64,000 bases of DNA, from contig OY754467.1 of assembly GCA_963575645.1 (NCBI GenBank), positions 5,642,001-5,706,000 of the forward strand, read 5' to 3'. Shown piece by piece: positions 53,963 through 64,000 of this stretch. The first letter of the stretch is position 1. Each line of letters starts with the position of its first letter. Position numbers and translations under genes: made by a program. The notes below the pieces were generated by a model, which saw nothing but the letters and a program-made list of their open reading frames with translations, did not search any database and was not told where the DNA came from. The DNA is from Xanthostigma xanthostigma (Eukaryota; Arthropoda; Insecta; Raphidioptera; Raphidiidae).

Positions 53963-54273
53963 ATACAAAATGCAGACAACACTGACCCAAACACGGCTCC
54001 ATAAAGGTTTTAGGATCATATTATTAATTTCTAAAATTAATCCCGGAAAATCTAATCTTTATAGTTCGGTCAAAATAGACAGAAAAACGTAGGTTTACAA
54101 TAATTCGCATAGAGCTGAAAATTGGTACAGGTCTTGAGTAGGTACACTATAACTAAGTGATCTGGAAATGCTTGCTGTGTTCCGGGCTGTTGCGCTGATG
54201 GTGATTTAAGTAAAATAATGACCATTGGCGCCATAATTTGACGTTCCGCTGTCAGTGTAAATAAATTAATTAG
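53963..54273. other. Non-coding spacer
   Basis: No supported feature. Confidence 0.35.
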
Positions 54274-54375
54274 GCAAATCTTTAATTAACGTCTGATTAG
54301 AACTCTTCAATAAATTTTATTAACAAAAAATATAATTAATACATTAACGTTTCAATCCGGATTTGGATTAAATTA
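54274..54375. mobile_element. Penelope-like terminal fragment
   Basis: TTTAATTAACGTCTGATTAG, TCTTCAATAAATTTTATTAAC and ACGTTTCAATCCGGATTTGG match the left half of the fragment at 14936-15080. Single arm only. Confidence 0.6.
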
Positions 54376-54753
54376 ATTAATTTTAAATTAATTAGGTATT
54401 TATATATTGTACGTCATAATTGACAAATAAATAATTCTCACGTACCTTTTATGTTATGCTATTTATATTAATGGTATTTTATGGTATATAAAATTAACAT
54501 CAGTTTTCCTTATTACATTTTTTTTGACACATCAGGGCCAACTAAAGTTTTTGACTTATCACCCTAGAAACATGTCGCGATTTCCATAAAAAATGAGTTT
54601 AATAATTCTCTATTACCCACTAGCGGCGCTAGTAGGCTTCATGCACACAGAGTAAAATAAAAAAAACATATTTGATAGGTATTGCCATTAATATAGTTTG
54701 ATAAACGGTCCGCCTGATGACGCCATTCCCGTGCTTACGCTGATTGGTCAGAT
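54376..54753. other. Non-coding spacer
   Basis: No supported feature. Confidence 0.3.
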
Positions 54754-55035
54754 CTAACGAGGCAACCTTAAACTTGGTTGACACACTTGGTCGGCTCTAC
54801 GTAGTATTATAATGGTCGTATTCTGGTCCGACATTTTCGCAACAAGGCGGCGCAACGCTGTGCGCTGTTTGAAACCAAAGCTAAGGTGTTTAATTAAATC
54901 GCGCCAACAAAAATAAGTGCGGTGGTCCGTAACGGTACACAATTCAGAGTGCATCTTGTCGAAGCCATCGTGAACAAAGTCAGGTAGCGTGCCGAACGCG
55001 CTTTGCTCGCTGAGCCTGATCCGCTGTATCACCAT
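54754..55035 (-). CDS. Unrecognised 93-codon ORF
   Basis: The frame begins with ATG (MVIQRIRLSEQSAFGTLPDF) and ends with TAG. Its base composition is clearly more GC-rich than the flanks. It is not part of any repeat copy that I can match in the window. No motif, signal peptide or membrane segment is visible; RRLVAKMSDQ is basic. It could be a piece of a transposon protein, a decayed exon or chance. Low confidence. Confidence 0.25.
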   Translation of the reverse strand: MVIQRIRLSEQSAFGTLPDFVHDGFDKMHSELCTVTDHRTYFCWRDLIKHLSFGFKQRTALRRLVAKMSDQNTTIIILRRADQVCQPSLRLPR

Positions 55036-55202
55036 TTATTTGAAGGTAGATTTATGTTAACACGGGACTTGTCCCAATAAACAAAGGACTAATCATTCAT
55101 TGTAAGCTAGTACAACGAACGAGGATACCGGATCGAGTGATATAAGAGACTGGTAGATAGAATAAGCCCAAGAGGCTGCGGTGTTCCCGTTAATAAAAAC
55201 AA

Positions 55203-55701
55203 TCATATATATTAATACGCTAAGGTTTAAGATAATTGCCTCCCTTTTTAGAAAAAACACAATTTCTCCACACAAATTATATATCATTTTACAGATAATT
55301 GCTTGCTCTACTGACATCCACAACTAAAAAATCTATTATTGCTTTTGTTTTTGTAAATTAATTAAAATACAGCAACGCTGAACAACGTCTGCCATACCGA
55401 CGGCTTTAATTTTGAAACAGCGAGCAGCGCTGAACAACGTCACAGCAATGCTGCATGATGCCATCTGACGGCTTAGCTCAACGCTTTTGCTACTTGCGCC
55501 TCTATATGACAATTTTAGTAAAATATTTCTTCGATCTGTCATCTGAGCTTCATATTGTAATACAACAAAAAGAAGAACGTTAAAAGCAGTGTGCAAAATT
55601 AGAAACGAATTGAATACCTGCAATCATATTTAAAAAATAATTTTGTAAAGTGATAATTATTATACTTATTTAGTGCGAATAATTCGCACAGGTCACTCTA
55701 G
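55203..55701 (+). mobile_element. Helitron H1, copy 9 (module deletion)
   Basis: TC at 55203, CTAG at 55698-55701, between A and T. It lacks about 95 bases: the segment between two GGCTTTAATTTTGAAACA repeats has been lost, which fuses two modules. Confidence 0.92.
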
Positions 55702-55782
55702 TAAAAAAATCATTCATTATATCGTCAAGTTTTACTTGACATAATATATCTTAAAATTTATTATAGGTACATACTAGCGGTC

Positions 55783-56040
55783 CGTCCCGGTTTCGCCCGG
55801 GTGCGATAGATATAATTCTGTAAAATGTATTTTGTTTGCGGCCCGGCGTCTGAACAAATAGCTTTGAGCAAATTCTACCAGATTTGTTTCTGAACTAATA
55901 GCTTTGAGCTAATTCTAACAGATGTCGCTACTCGGTACTAAAACAGTTTTCTTTGTTTGTTTCTCAACTAATAGCTTTGAGCAAATTCTATCAGATGTCG
56001 CTGCATAATACTAAAACCGAGTTGAGAAAACACCGTAATT
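55783..56040 (-). mobile_element. Helitron-type element family C, copy 2
   Basis: Starts CTAGCGGTCCGTCCCGG (reverse 3' end) and GATAGATATAATTCTG, then three sub-repeats CTAATAGCTTTGAGC...ATTCTAWCAGATGTCGCT. The 5' end was not located. Confidence 0.6.
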
Positions 56041-56734
56041 TTGTACAAAATATTTAATAAAAACTATCCTGTAGCGTAAGTAAGCGACACCAAGCAACAC
56101 ATTTACAAAAATAAGTAGCGACCAATGATTTACTACATGTGACGCTTCGCATATGATAGTTCACTGAAATGTTGAGTAGGTGGCGTATGGTCGAAGTAAA
56201 ATCCCAATTAACCCATAATTACAAAAAAAATAGTGTTTTTCCTGATGGGTTATTTTATATTCTTTATTTTTATTTGAGAAAACTTTTTATTCAACTAATG
56301 AATTTTTTTAAGTTTTGTATTGTATTTGTATTGTATTGACTTGTTCTTTTCCCATTCTTGGGAGCAGTTTTTAAGGAATTAATAAAAAAAAACAGCTCGA
56401 AACTGACAGCTAAATAACAAAAAGCAAACTGCTCTAAAGTCTCTTTCAGACTTTCAGATTTAAATTTCAGATCATAATCGTCCAGTTGCTGACTAAATAC
56501 ACCTTTTTGTTGTGGATACAAAACAGGAAGGGAAACTCGCAGAAGAAAAAGTCTTTACATAGCCGCGGGTTCTTCCGGTTTGTACAGCCGGAGCCCTTAT
56601 AAAAACGTCTACAGCTGATATTCCCCGTTTACAGAAAACCCACGATTTTTCATCTAAGAACTTCAACTACTTTCATATTTACCTACAATAATATAGCGAC
56701 CCGGCCCGACTTTGCCCGAATTTGTAGAACTTTT
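56041..56734. other. Non-coding stretch
   Basis: No supported gene. ATAGCGACCCGGCCCGAC at 56692 may be a diverged family C end. Confidence 0.3.
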
Positions 56735-56962
56735 TTTCTAACAGGCTCGGAAGTTAGATGCGAATGCGGGCTTGCGATTGAAGTCTGTTGAAAAACTACA
56801 AACTCGCAACTCAACAAAACTCAAAGAGCAATAACAACTTGACAATAGCGTACTCGACTGGATACTTTAAAGCAGGAAAGCGACAAGTGACAAAGACAAC
56901 GAGCGCACGTTCCGTGCAGATAGCTGGAAGGTGGTGCCTTTGCGACGCTGTTTGTGACTAAC
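56735..56962 (-). repeat. Repeat family N, copy 3
   Basis: Reverse copy of 49300-49565: CGGAAGTTAGATGCGAATGC, GTTGAAAAACTACAAACTCG and GCGCACGTTCCGTGCAG. Confidence 0.6.
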
Positions 56963-58029
56963 TTTCGAACCTTTTAAATCCGTGGCGCGTATTATACATA
57001 GACTTAATTAAATATTGAATGGTTTTAGATATTCGTCGAACTCAAAAAAGAAATATTTTGTGGCAAAAAATGTATTTAAATATTGTTCGCTACTTTTGTG
57101 AAGTTATTTCCTGGATATAGCTATATACTTGCTCATTATATCTGTATTTTTTTAACACTATTATTACTTTTGCGTGTCGGTATGAACGGTTTTTTAGATG
57201 TTGATTAAGATACCAGAGACATTCCGACTACAATTGTTGGAATTTTTTAATATACTCTTAAAATTAGCATAACATGCTTTGTTCTCGTGTTTCCTATATT
57301 TATACAAATACCGTATGTATGTGATTTTGTTTTTTTTATAAAAGTAATCGAAAAAAACATATTTTTAAGTTAAAAAAGCTAGTAGCAGTGTCAAACCCAA
57401 AATATTATCAATACAGCATAAAGTAGTGTTAATCCAATAGAATATCACGATGAAGGAAGGTTTTGGTTGAGAATCATAAATAAGCTTTACCAATGTTACG
57501 CTAGTGGTCGACATTTCTAAAAATTTATTGCACATACCGCTAAACTAGCGGTATGTGCTTTATTATCGCTTAGTGCGTCAAAGCTGACTTTCGTTCATAT
57601 AAGAAGTTATATCTAAGTTAATTTCACACAAAATCCATTCAAATTGAAGCTTTTGAAAAGAGGAGATTCTGATCTATAAAACAGAACCATTTTTAAATCA
57701 ATTCGAGTTCATAAATACTATTCAAATTGTAATTGAAAATTACAAACAGCAGTTGTCGGTTGGTCTGTAGTCTGTACGTATGCACGTCACGACTCTACAG
57801 ATCGCAATTTTGGTCGGATTGCCTTGGGTTATATTTTATTCACTTTGTTTAGTATCAGACCAGAAGCCTATTTAAATTCACATAAATGTGTTCAGTAGTT
57901 TAGTTTTTATAAACAGTTAATAGTTCAAATAAAAAAACAAAAAAAATACCTATTACTGGTATTGTAAATGTAGACGTGTATTACGTAGAATAACTGCTAC
58001 ACTTCTATACCACAATAACAACGCAAGCT
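56963..58029. other. AT-rich stretch with one perfect hairpin
   Basis: No gene. At 57530-57558 GCACATACCGCTA and TAGCGGTATGTGC form a perfect 13-bp stem with a 3-base loop. Confidence 0.45.
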
Positions 58030-58107
58030 GCGATATCGGTATGGCCGAGCGGTTAAAGCGTTAGTCCAGTAATAGCAAGGTGCCGGGTTCGATTCCCGCT
58101 GACACAA
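58030..58107 (+). tRNA. tRNA-Leu/Ser-derived pseudogene or SINE head
   Basis: A box TGGCCGAGCGG and B box GGTTCGATTCC (58086-58096) are intact, so internal Pol III promoter elements survive. The anticodon arm and acceptor stem do not form (5' ATATCGG against 3' TGACACA), and the long variable arm of a true tRNA-Leu/Ser is missing. Followed by a T-rich tract that could act as a Pol III terminator. Confidence 0.6.
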
Positions 58108-58796
58108 TTAATATTTTTTTCTATTTCATTTTATTTTTAATTTTTTTTCTATTTTTTTAATTGTTTTGTTTAATCTATTTTCTCAAATTTTTTTCGTTAT
58201 AATATGTACAGTGGAAAACTTGCGGGATGTGCACTTTTGGTTTTGCCAACTATTTTATTTTGTTAACAAATACAATATTCCTAAACAAATGCTAGAGCTT
58301 AAGAAGTTTCAATGCGCGAGTCTCAAGCATGTTTTTTCGTTTTAAACACACTAAGTTTTTACAGTAAAACGAGTATAAATTCTGTTTGTTCATCTTCATA
58401 TATTATATGCTAGGAACACTAAAACTCCCCCTTCACTAAAGAAGGTGTAGTTGTATACAGAGAATAGGGGGATCACAAACCTGCCCACTTACATTCAAAT
58501 GTTGGCAAATGAAAGAGTTCAGTGAATGGTTCGTTACCTGCACGGCGGTGGCATAGCGCCCTATCGTCCTAGTATCTTGAATGACAATCATAATACAATT
58601 CCAATCGTAAATGTGTTATCGAAAAGAATATACAAATAAGTACAAACCACTTCTTAGTTTTTTTACCCACTCCTTTTATACCGTGTGAATAATGATTATC
58701 TTGTGTCTGGATATCAGATTTCAAATTTTAAAAAAGTTTTAAACTCAAAAACCAAAGGTGCTCGGACAAATATTAAAAACACTAGATATAGCTATA
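58108..58796. other. Non-coding spacer
   Basis: No recognised feature. Confidence 0.35.
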
Positions 58797-59373
58797 CAGT
58801 ATGTAAACGCGTAAGGTGCACACAGGGAAATTAGCATTGGGAAAAAATACTTGGATCAGAGATAGCCATGACTTCATTAATATTGTTATTTCTATTGAAT
58901 TATATTATCGTGGTAATCTTGAGGATTTCTATTTTATTTTGATTTATTTTTATTTTACTTGGCTTTTTTAATAATAATCAGCTCTTATAAATCATTATTT
59001 TAATTTTTTTGTACAAAAATAAAACAAAAAAACAACTCCATCTGTTTGGAAACATTTCATTCAAAAATTGTCTGACTGGTATGACGTATGCGCGTTGGTA
59101 AATCAGTGACCCAATGTCTTTAGGTTCAACACGAATAGGCGGAGATATTTTATCTCTCACCATATTTAAGTATTTTTGGGAATTTAATGTCCCATTAATA
59201 AAAAAAGTCCGATTATGTTCTAATAATTTGAATATTTTCTTCGGTAGTATACACATTCATTTTGCAAAAGAATATTATCTGTCAAACTGAAAATTAGGAT
59301 TTCAAGGCTCACTCTGATTCAGTCATTTTTTCCCAATGTTAATTTCCCTATGTGCCTTAGTGTTTACATACTG
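58797..59373 (-). mobile_element. Tc1/mariner-type element, internally deleted
   Basis: The ends CAGTATGTAAAC...AAGGTGCACACAGGGAAATT and the mirror are inverted over about 65 bases, flanked by TA (58795-58796, 59374-59375). The interior keeps a transposase fragment on the minus strand. Confidence 0.82.
58978..59256 (-). pseudogene. Tc1/mariner-type transposase fragment
   Basis: The residues FFINGTLNSQKYLNMVRDKI and then PVRQFLNEMFPNRW match the region of mariner-like DDE transposases that reads NGTVNSxxYLxML...VRxYLNxxFPxRW around the second catalytic Asp. Here the FQQDGAPPH segment that normally lies between them is replaced by unrelated residues (VEPKDIGSLIYQRAYVI), so the catalytic Asp is missing or altered. 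Inactive remnant of about 60 recognisable residues. Confidence 0.7.
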
Positions 59374-59375
59374 TA

Positions 59376-60634
59376 TAGTTTGCTACTATTGTTAAACGAG
59401 AAATTATTTGATTTGAAAGGAAAAAAAGAGGAAAAATATGTTTTCAGCGAATAGTTTTAAGAAATATGAAATTTTCCAAATATCGATTCAGCGCGATTTT
59501 TTCTATAAGAATAACCTCAGTTGTAAGTCGTCTGTAAACAATATCTCAAGGATTTATCGTTGTTTTTATAAAACAGAAAATTGGAAATGTTTTGAAAAAA
59601 AGTTGGCTCAATTTCATTTGATATTATGCATACTTATAGGAAAAGTCATTCTGAATCAATTCCGACCATCCGCAACCATGTATCTCTTGTAGTTTCGGAG
59701 ATATAGTCAATTTTAACTGTTGAAATTTGTATTCATTTTAAACCGTCATAGCGTCTAAACTAATCGAGATACGACTTTGCGCTTAGGCCTAATCGACGTA
59801 CTTTTTTCTATAAGACATGTCAACATTAAGCATATTATTCAGTGATTGTAAGTCACAGATAACACTGAAAAAATGAAAATTATATTTTTATTTGTTTTAA
59901 TAATGTGTGTAATTATTCGCAAAAATCCAAAAAAAATATAAAATGTCCTCTTAAACGTTGCCTAAATGCTCGCGTCGATTTTACCTCTTTAGCTCAATTA
60001 GTTTTCGAGATATGACTCTTTGAACGATAGTCGGAGGTAGGCTGGTTTTTGCTCTATATCTCAAGGTCAAAAAGGAGTGCTGGGGTAACACATATATAAA
60101 AAGAGTTCGTACATCAATTAGATATTAAAACATAAGTTTCGATATAGGTGGCCATTTGGGGGCCAACTCGCCATATCTATCCGGCCATACCCTTTATATA
60201 TTTTTCCAAATATCGTAAATAGTTTCATGTTTTCAGGCGTTTTGCAAATGTGCAACTTTTTAAGACACTAAAAGATTTTTGGCCTGTTTTATATTAACCG
60301 GCCTTACCAAATCTCACAAAGAGGGAGGAGGGTCCAAGTTAAAAAAAAACACTTCCTGTAATTAATGGACATCCCCTTAAAACTTTTTGTGTCGCACTCG
60401 CGTCTCTACGCTAGTCGCTAATGGATAAAGCTCATATTGTAAAAATCGATTCCAGCTTTATACGGGAGACATTTCTTCAGTACAAAGTCGATTGTCACGG
60501 CTAAAGCACCGCTAACATCATTAGAAACTTATTCCATTAAAATTTAAAATGCAATTATCCAGAACCCTTCCATGTCATATTGTTTCAATTGTTTAAATTT
60601 TAAAAAGGTTACTTTTAAACGATCTTCTTAAAAC
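59376..60634. other. Non-coding stretch with dispersed repeat
   Basis: 59450-59880 shares phrases with 180-420 (ATTCAGCGCGATTTTTTC, TCTATAAGAATAAC). A 84-codon frame there has no domain. No other feature. Confidence 0.4.
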
Positions 60635-60692
60635 GGAGGTCCTCAAACCTTTTCGTCTCGTAGACCACTTGCCATGTTTTTCTGTTATTGCC
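60635..60692 (+). mobile_element. hAT terminus fragment
   Basis: GGAGGTCCTCAAACCTTTTC and GTCTCGTAGACCACTTGCCATG match the left end of the hAT at 44328. No opposite end or target duplication. Confidence 0.6.
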
Positions 60693-60845
60693 ATACTTTT
60701 GTCTGCGACTGCAGAGTATAGAGTGGGGACGACTGAATCGATTGCAGCGCCATTGTGGACTAAATGAGTAATAAATCGTGCAACGGTTATAGAGTATGAT
60801 TTCATGTGACTGTCAGATGTCGTTCTCGTCGCGCTCTCTGCCATA

Positions 60846-61454
60846 TCTATACTAATATATAAAGCTGAAGAGTTTGTTTGTTTGTTTGAACGCGCTAATC
60901 TCAGGAGCTACTGGTTTAAATTGAAAAAAATTTTTTTTGTTGGATAGCCCATTTATCGAGGAAGGCTATAGGCTATATAATATTACGCTACGACCATTAG
61001 GAGCGGAGCTTTAATGAAAAATGTTACAAAATGTATCTCAAAAATAAGCTTCTATTCATGTGAAATGCACTAACTAGATATACTCATATTAGCGATGTGA
61101 GAACACAACCTCAGGTGGATCAATCGGTAGAGCATGCGACTGTCAATATCAGGGTCGTGGGTTCGAGCCCCACGTTGGGCTAATATATTTTTATTTTATT
61201 TTTTATATTGCTTTCTTCTAAGGCTTACATTTAAATTTATTTTAATTTTATTTAATTAATTTAAAAAAAATATTAGTTAAAAAAAGTTTAAATACTGTCT
61301 TTTATCGACAAAAACTTTTGAACGGTAACTCTGATCATCATGAAATTTGGACACAACATTCATCTCGGTAAACTAAGATGAATGTGTGTACTCATGTTCC
61401 TCCCTTCCCCATTCGTTCTTTTACACCCGGGTTGAAACCGGGCGGGACCGCTAA
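60846..61454 (+). mobile_element. Lep1-type Helitron, copy C
   Basis: TC at 60846 (TCTATACTAATATATAAAGC) to CCGGGCGGGACCGCTAA (61454). The final base is A rather than G. Contains a tRNA-Lys-like block at 61109-61180 and the shared AAACTTTTGAACGGTAACTC. Confidence 0.9.
61109..61180 (+). tRNA. tRNA-Lys-derived pseudogene in Lep1 copy C, anticodon GTC
   Basis: CTCAATCGG-like D arm (AGGTGGATCAATCGGTAGAGC) and the T arm GTGGGTTCGAGCCCCACG plus TTGGGC match tRNA-Lys. The anticodon loop reads CTGTCAA, giving GTC instead of CTT, and the stem has two mismatches. B box intact. Same changes as in copy D. Confidence 0.7.
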
Positions 61455-61717
61455 CACATCATAGATTCTTACCAATAAGACTCATCATAAAGGAAGTTTC
61501 GATGATTTGATTTCGGAATACCAAATCTATAGATAAAACCTACGCCGATAGGTTCACTGAACTGTCTCCAACGATGACATAACGTGTGACACAAACGACC
61601 TTGACAGAAACAAAACACTGACGACGTCGCGGTGTGTGCGCCTACTGTAAATTACCGCGGTGAAACCGAAAGTTTTGCCAACAACACGTATAAATTTAAA
61701 TTATTCGATTATACAGA

Positions 61718-61957
61718 ACTAGCGGCCCGTCCCGGTTTCACCCGAGTGAGATAGATATAATTCTGCAAAATGTATTTCGGTTGCGGCCCGGCGGCTGAAC
61801 TAATAGATTTGAGCAAATGCTAACAGACTTGCTTCTGAACTAATAGCTTTGGGCGACTTTGAACAGATGTCGCTACTTGGTACTAAAACGGTTTTTTTTG
61901 TTTGCTTCTGAACTAATAACTTTGAGTAAATTCTATCAGATTTCGCTGCATGTTACT
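61718..61957 (-). mobile_element. Helitron-type element family C, copy 3
   Basis: CTAGCGGCCCGTCCCGG and TTTCACCCGAGTGAGATAG, then sub-repeats GAACTAATARCTTTGRG...CAGATGTCGCT, to GCATGTTACTAAA, where family B begins. 61455-61717 has no recognised content. Confidence 0.6.
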
Positions 61958-62453
61958 AAATATATAAAAGGAAACCGTGACTGACTAACGCACAGTTCGA
62001 ACTACTGGACGGATTGAGCTGAAATTTGGCACACAGATAGTTTTTATAACATAGTCATCCGCCAAGAACAGATTTTTGAAAATTCATCCCCTAAAAGAGT
62101 GTAACAAGGGTTCAAAATTTGCATGGATATAAATCATATAATATAGATATGTATCAATTCGAAAATGCGCAGGATTACTCCTGTCAACAAATAAATAAAC
62201 ACGTGTTTCATGCTTTTTCAAAAAGAGACTCTTCCGAGTGTTTCATGCTTTTTCAAAAAGAGACCCTTCCGAGGGTGAAGAGGTAAATAATCTAAAAATC
62301 AACATGGGTGTCATTTTCACGGTTTGTCAAGTCGTTGAAATTTATTATTAGGGGGGGGATCTATGTCGAGAAAGGAGTAATTATGACAAATAATGGGAAT
62401 GCATGCACGTTTCGTCTCAATAACGTGCAAAGCCGCGGTTAACGGCTAGTGAT
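61958..62453 (+). mobile_element. Helitron-type repeat family B, long copy
   Basis: TATATAAAAGGAAACCGTGA, GAACTACTGGACGGATTGAG, CTGAAATTTGGCACACAGAT and CCGCCAAGAACAGATTTTTG are well-known phrases of a common lepidopteran repeat. The 3' end AAAGCCGCGGTTAACGGCTAG is followed by T and has a short hairpin. A 38-base unit containing GTTTCATGCTTTTTCAAAAAG is duplicated at 62206-62280. Confidence 0.65.
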
Positions 62454-62462
62454 ATATATGAA

Positions 62463-63065
62463 TCTATACTAATGTATAAAGCTGAAGAGTTTGTTTGTTT
62501 GTTTGTTTGAACGCGCTAATCTCAGGAACTACTGGTTCAAATTGAAAAAAATTTTTTTTGTTGGATAGCCCATTTATTGAGGAAGGCTATAGGCTATATA
62601 ATATCACGCTACGACCATTAGGAGCGAAGCATTAATGAAAAATGTTGCAAAATGTACCTCAAAAATAAGCTTCTATTCAGGTGAAATGCACTAACTAAAT
62701 ATACTCATATTAGCGTTATGAGGACACAAGCTCGGATGGCTCAATCGGTAGAGCATGCGACTGTCAATATCAGGGTCGTGGATTCGAGCCCCACGTTGGG
62801 CGTATATATTTTTTTTTTTTATTTTATACATTGCTTTCTTCTAAGGCTTACATTTAAATTTATTTTAATTTTATCTAATTAATTAAAAAAAAAATATTAG
62901 TTAAAAAAAGTATCAATACTGCTTTTTATCGACAAAAACTTTTGAACGGTAACTCCGATCATCATGAAATTTGGACACAATATTCATCTCGGTAAACTAA
63001 GATGAATGTGTGTACTCATGTTCCTCCCCATTCGTTCTTTTACACCCGGGTGAAACCACCGCTAG
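62463..63065 (+). mobile_element. Lep1-type Helitron, copy D
   Basis: TC at 62463 to CTAG at 63062-63065, followed by T. The 3' hairpin is damaged: GGGTGAAACCACCGCTAG lacks the GGGCGGG segment present in copies A-C. Contains a tRNA-Lys-like block at 62730-62801. Very similar to copy C over its length. Confidence 0.9.
62730..62801 (+). tRNA. tRNA-Lys-derived pseudogene in Lep1 copy D, anticodon GTC
   Basis: GCTCGGATGGCTCAATCGGT at the 5' side and ATTCGAGCCCCACGTTGGGC at the 3' side. The anticodon loop CTGTCAA (GTC) and stem mismatches are the same as in copy C, so they arose before these two copies separated. Confidence 0.7.
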
Positions 63066-63446
63066 TCCTATATAAAATACAAATCAGCTTTGACGAAATG
63101 TCTGATCGAAAAAGATCACGGGCTCTCGGGCTATAAAGATAGTGAATAAAAACAAACAGTCCGAATTACGTATTCTGCGCGGCTGTTCGGAACGAACCAA
63201 CTTATCGCTACTTCGACTGAATCACCAATTAATATGTATTATCGATATATAAACTAGTGTTTGTGACCCCGTATTAAGCGACAGTCGCAGAGAAGAATTA
63301 CAAATCAGTAACCACCACATAATGTAGGCATTTAATGAAATGAACAAACAAAGAATGGTAATCTTTTATTTAAAATCACAAATGCAACAATTTGTTTGCA
63401 CGACCAAATTCGATTTCGTGTGAAACACTATTTTCCCATAATATCA
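63066..63446. other. Non-coding spacer
   Basis: No recognised feature. Confidence 0.35.
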
Positions 63447-64000
63447 TCATAATATATATTAATACGCTAAGGTTAAGATGCTTGCCTCCCTTTTTAGAAA
63501 AAACCTCACAATAAATTATATATCATTTTACAGATAATTGCTTGCTCTACTGACATCGACAACTAAAAAATTTATTATTGCTTTTGTTTTTGTAAATTAA
63601 TTAATTAACAGCAACGCTGAACAACGTCTGCCATCTGACGGCTTTAATTTTGAAACAACGTCAGCACTTCGATCTGTCATCTGACCTTCATATTGTAAAT
63701 ACTGCATACTGCCAACTGACGGCTTTAATTTTGAAACAGCTAGCAACGCTGAACAACGTCACAGCAATGCTGCATGATGCCATCTGACGGCTTAGCTCAA
63801 CGCTTTTGCTACTTGCGCCTCTATATGACAATTTTAGTAAAATATTTCTTCGATCTGTCATCTGAGCTTCATATTGTAATACAACAAAAAGAAGAACGTT
63901 ATAAGCAGTGTGCAAAATTAGAAACGAATTGAATACCTGCCATCATATTTAAAAAATAATTTTGTAAAGTGATAATTATTATACTTATTTAGTGCGAATA
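63447..64000 (+). mobile_element. Helitron H1, copy 10 (cut by window end)
   Basis: The 5' end TCATAATATATATTAATACG is present; the window ends inside the 3' palindrome (TAGTGCGAATA). A deletion (ATATTGTAAATACTGC) shortens the internal frame to 75 codons. Confidence 0.9.

Noticed and set aside
1..64000. Bacterial operons, defence systems or phage genes
   Set aside because: No long frames, ribosome-binding sites or gene clusters; repeats and transposons are those of an insect nuclear genome.

Overview
The window reads as AT-rich, intron- or intergenic-type nuclear DNA from a lepidopteran insect. The lineage call rests on several copies of the Lep1 type of non-autonomous Helitron. Their 5' ends read TC-TATACTAATATATAAAGC and continue to GAAGAG(TTTG)n. 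Their 3' ends read CCGGGCGGGACCGCTAG and are followed by T. This family is known mainly from moths and butterflies. I find no convincing host gene. Protein-coding sequence is limited to decayed transposon remnants, and RNA-gene-like sequence is limited to tRNA-derived pseudogenes or SINE heads.

The most abundant family (called H1 here) is a hairpin-ended non-autonomous Helitron of about 0.6 kb. It has ten copies (6192, 12577, 23532, 34782, 38162, 42998, 50762, 52098, 55203, 63447) and covers about 9% of the window. Lep1 has five copies (12386, 15761, 51834, 60846, 62463), three of them carrying a tRNA-Lys-like sequence. Two further Helitron-type 3' ends recur, and two short remnants of a Helitron helicase lie at 22.6-23.0 kb.

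Cut-and-paste elements: three copies of a hAT MITE with perfect 8-bp target duplications (32075, 39776, 53431); two other hATs with 8-bp duplications (15827, 44328, the second with a transposase C-terminus); a P-like element with a THAP zinc-finger exon (13986); two Tc1/mariner-type elements with transposase remnants (25358, 58797); a pogo/psq-type transposase N-terminus (27190-27442); and TA-flanked MITEs (8646, 40770).

Retroelements: Penelope-like fragments including a GIY-YIG endonuclease domain (28893-29763); a CR1-like LINE 3' end (37410-37990); a solo LTR (1533-2176); tRNA-derived SINEs; and an unidentified coiled-coil ORF ending in an (ATT)n-tailed unit (9569-9982). Large near-perfect palindromes are common (10103, 24181, 31136, 42247), and a 173-bp satellite has four units (33669-34367).

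The layout is a stack of nested insertions. H1 sits inside Lep1 at 12.6 kb. A hAT MITE and a Penelope-like fold-back sit inside the reverse Lep1 at 15.8-17.6 kb. A hAT MITE splits a palindromic repeat at 32.0-32.7 kb. A TA-flanked element splits a SINE-like repeat at 8.6-9.2 kb. The elements do not act together as a pathway; the value of the window is as a record of transposon activity.
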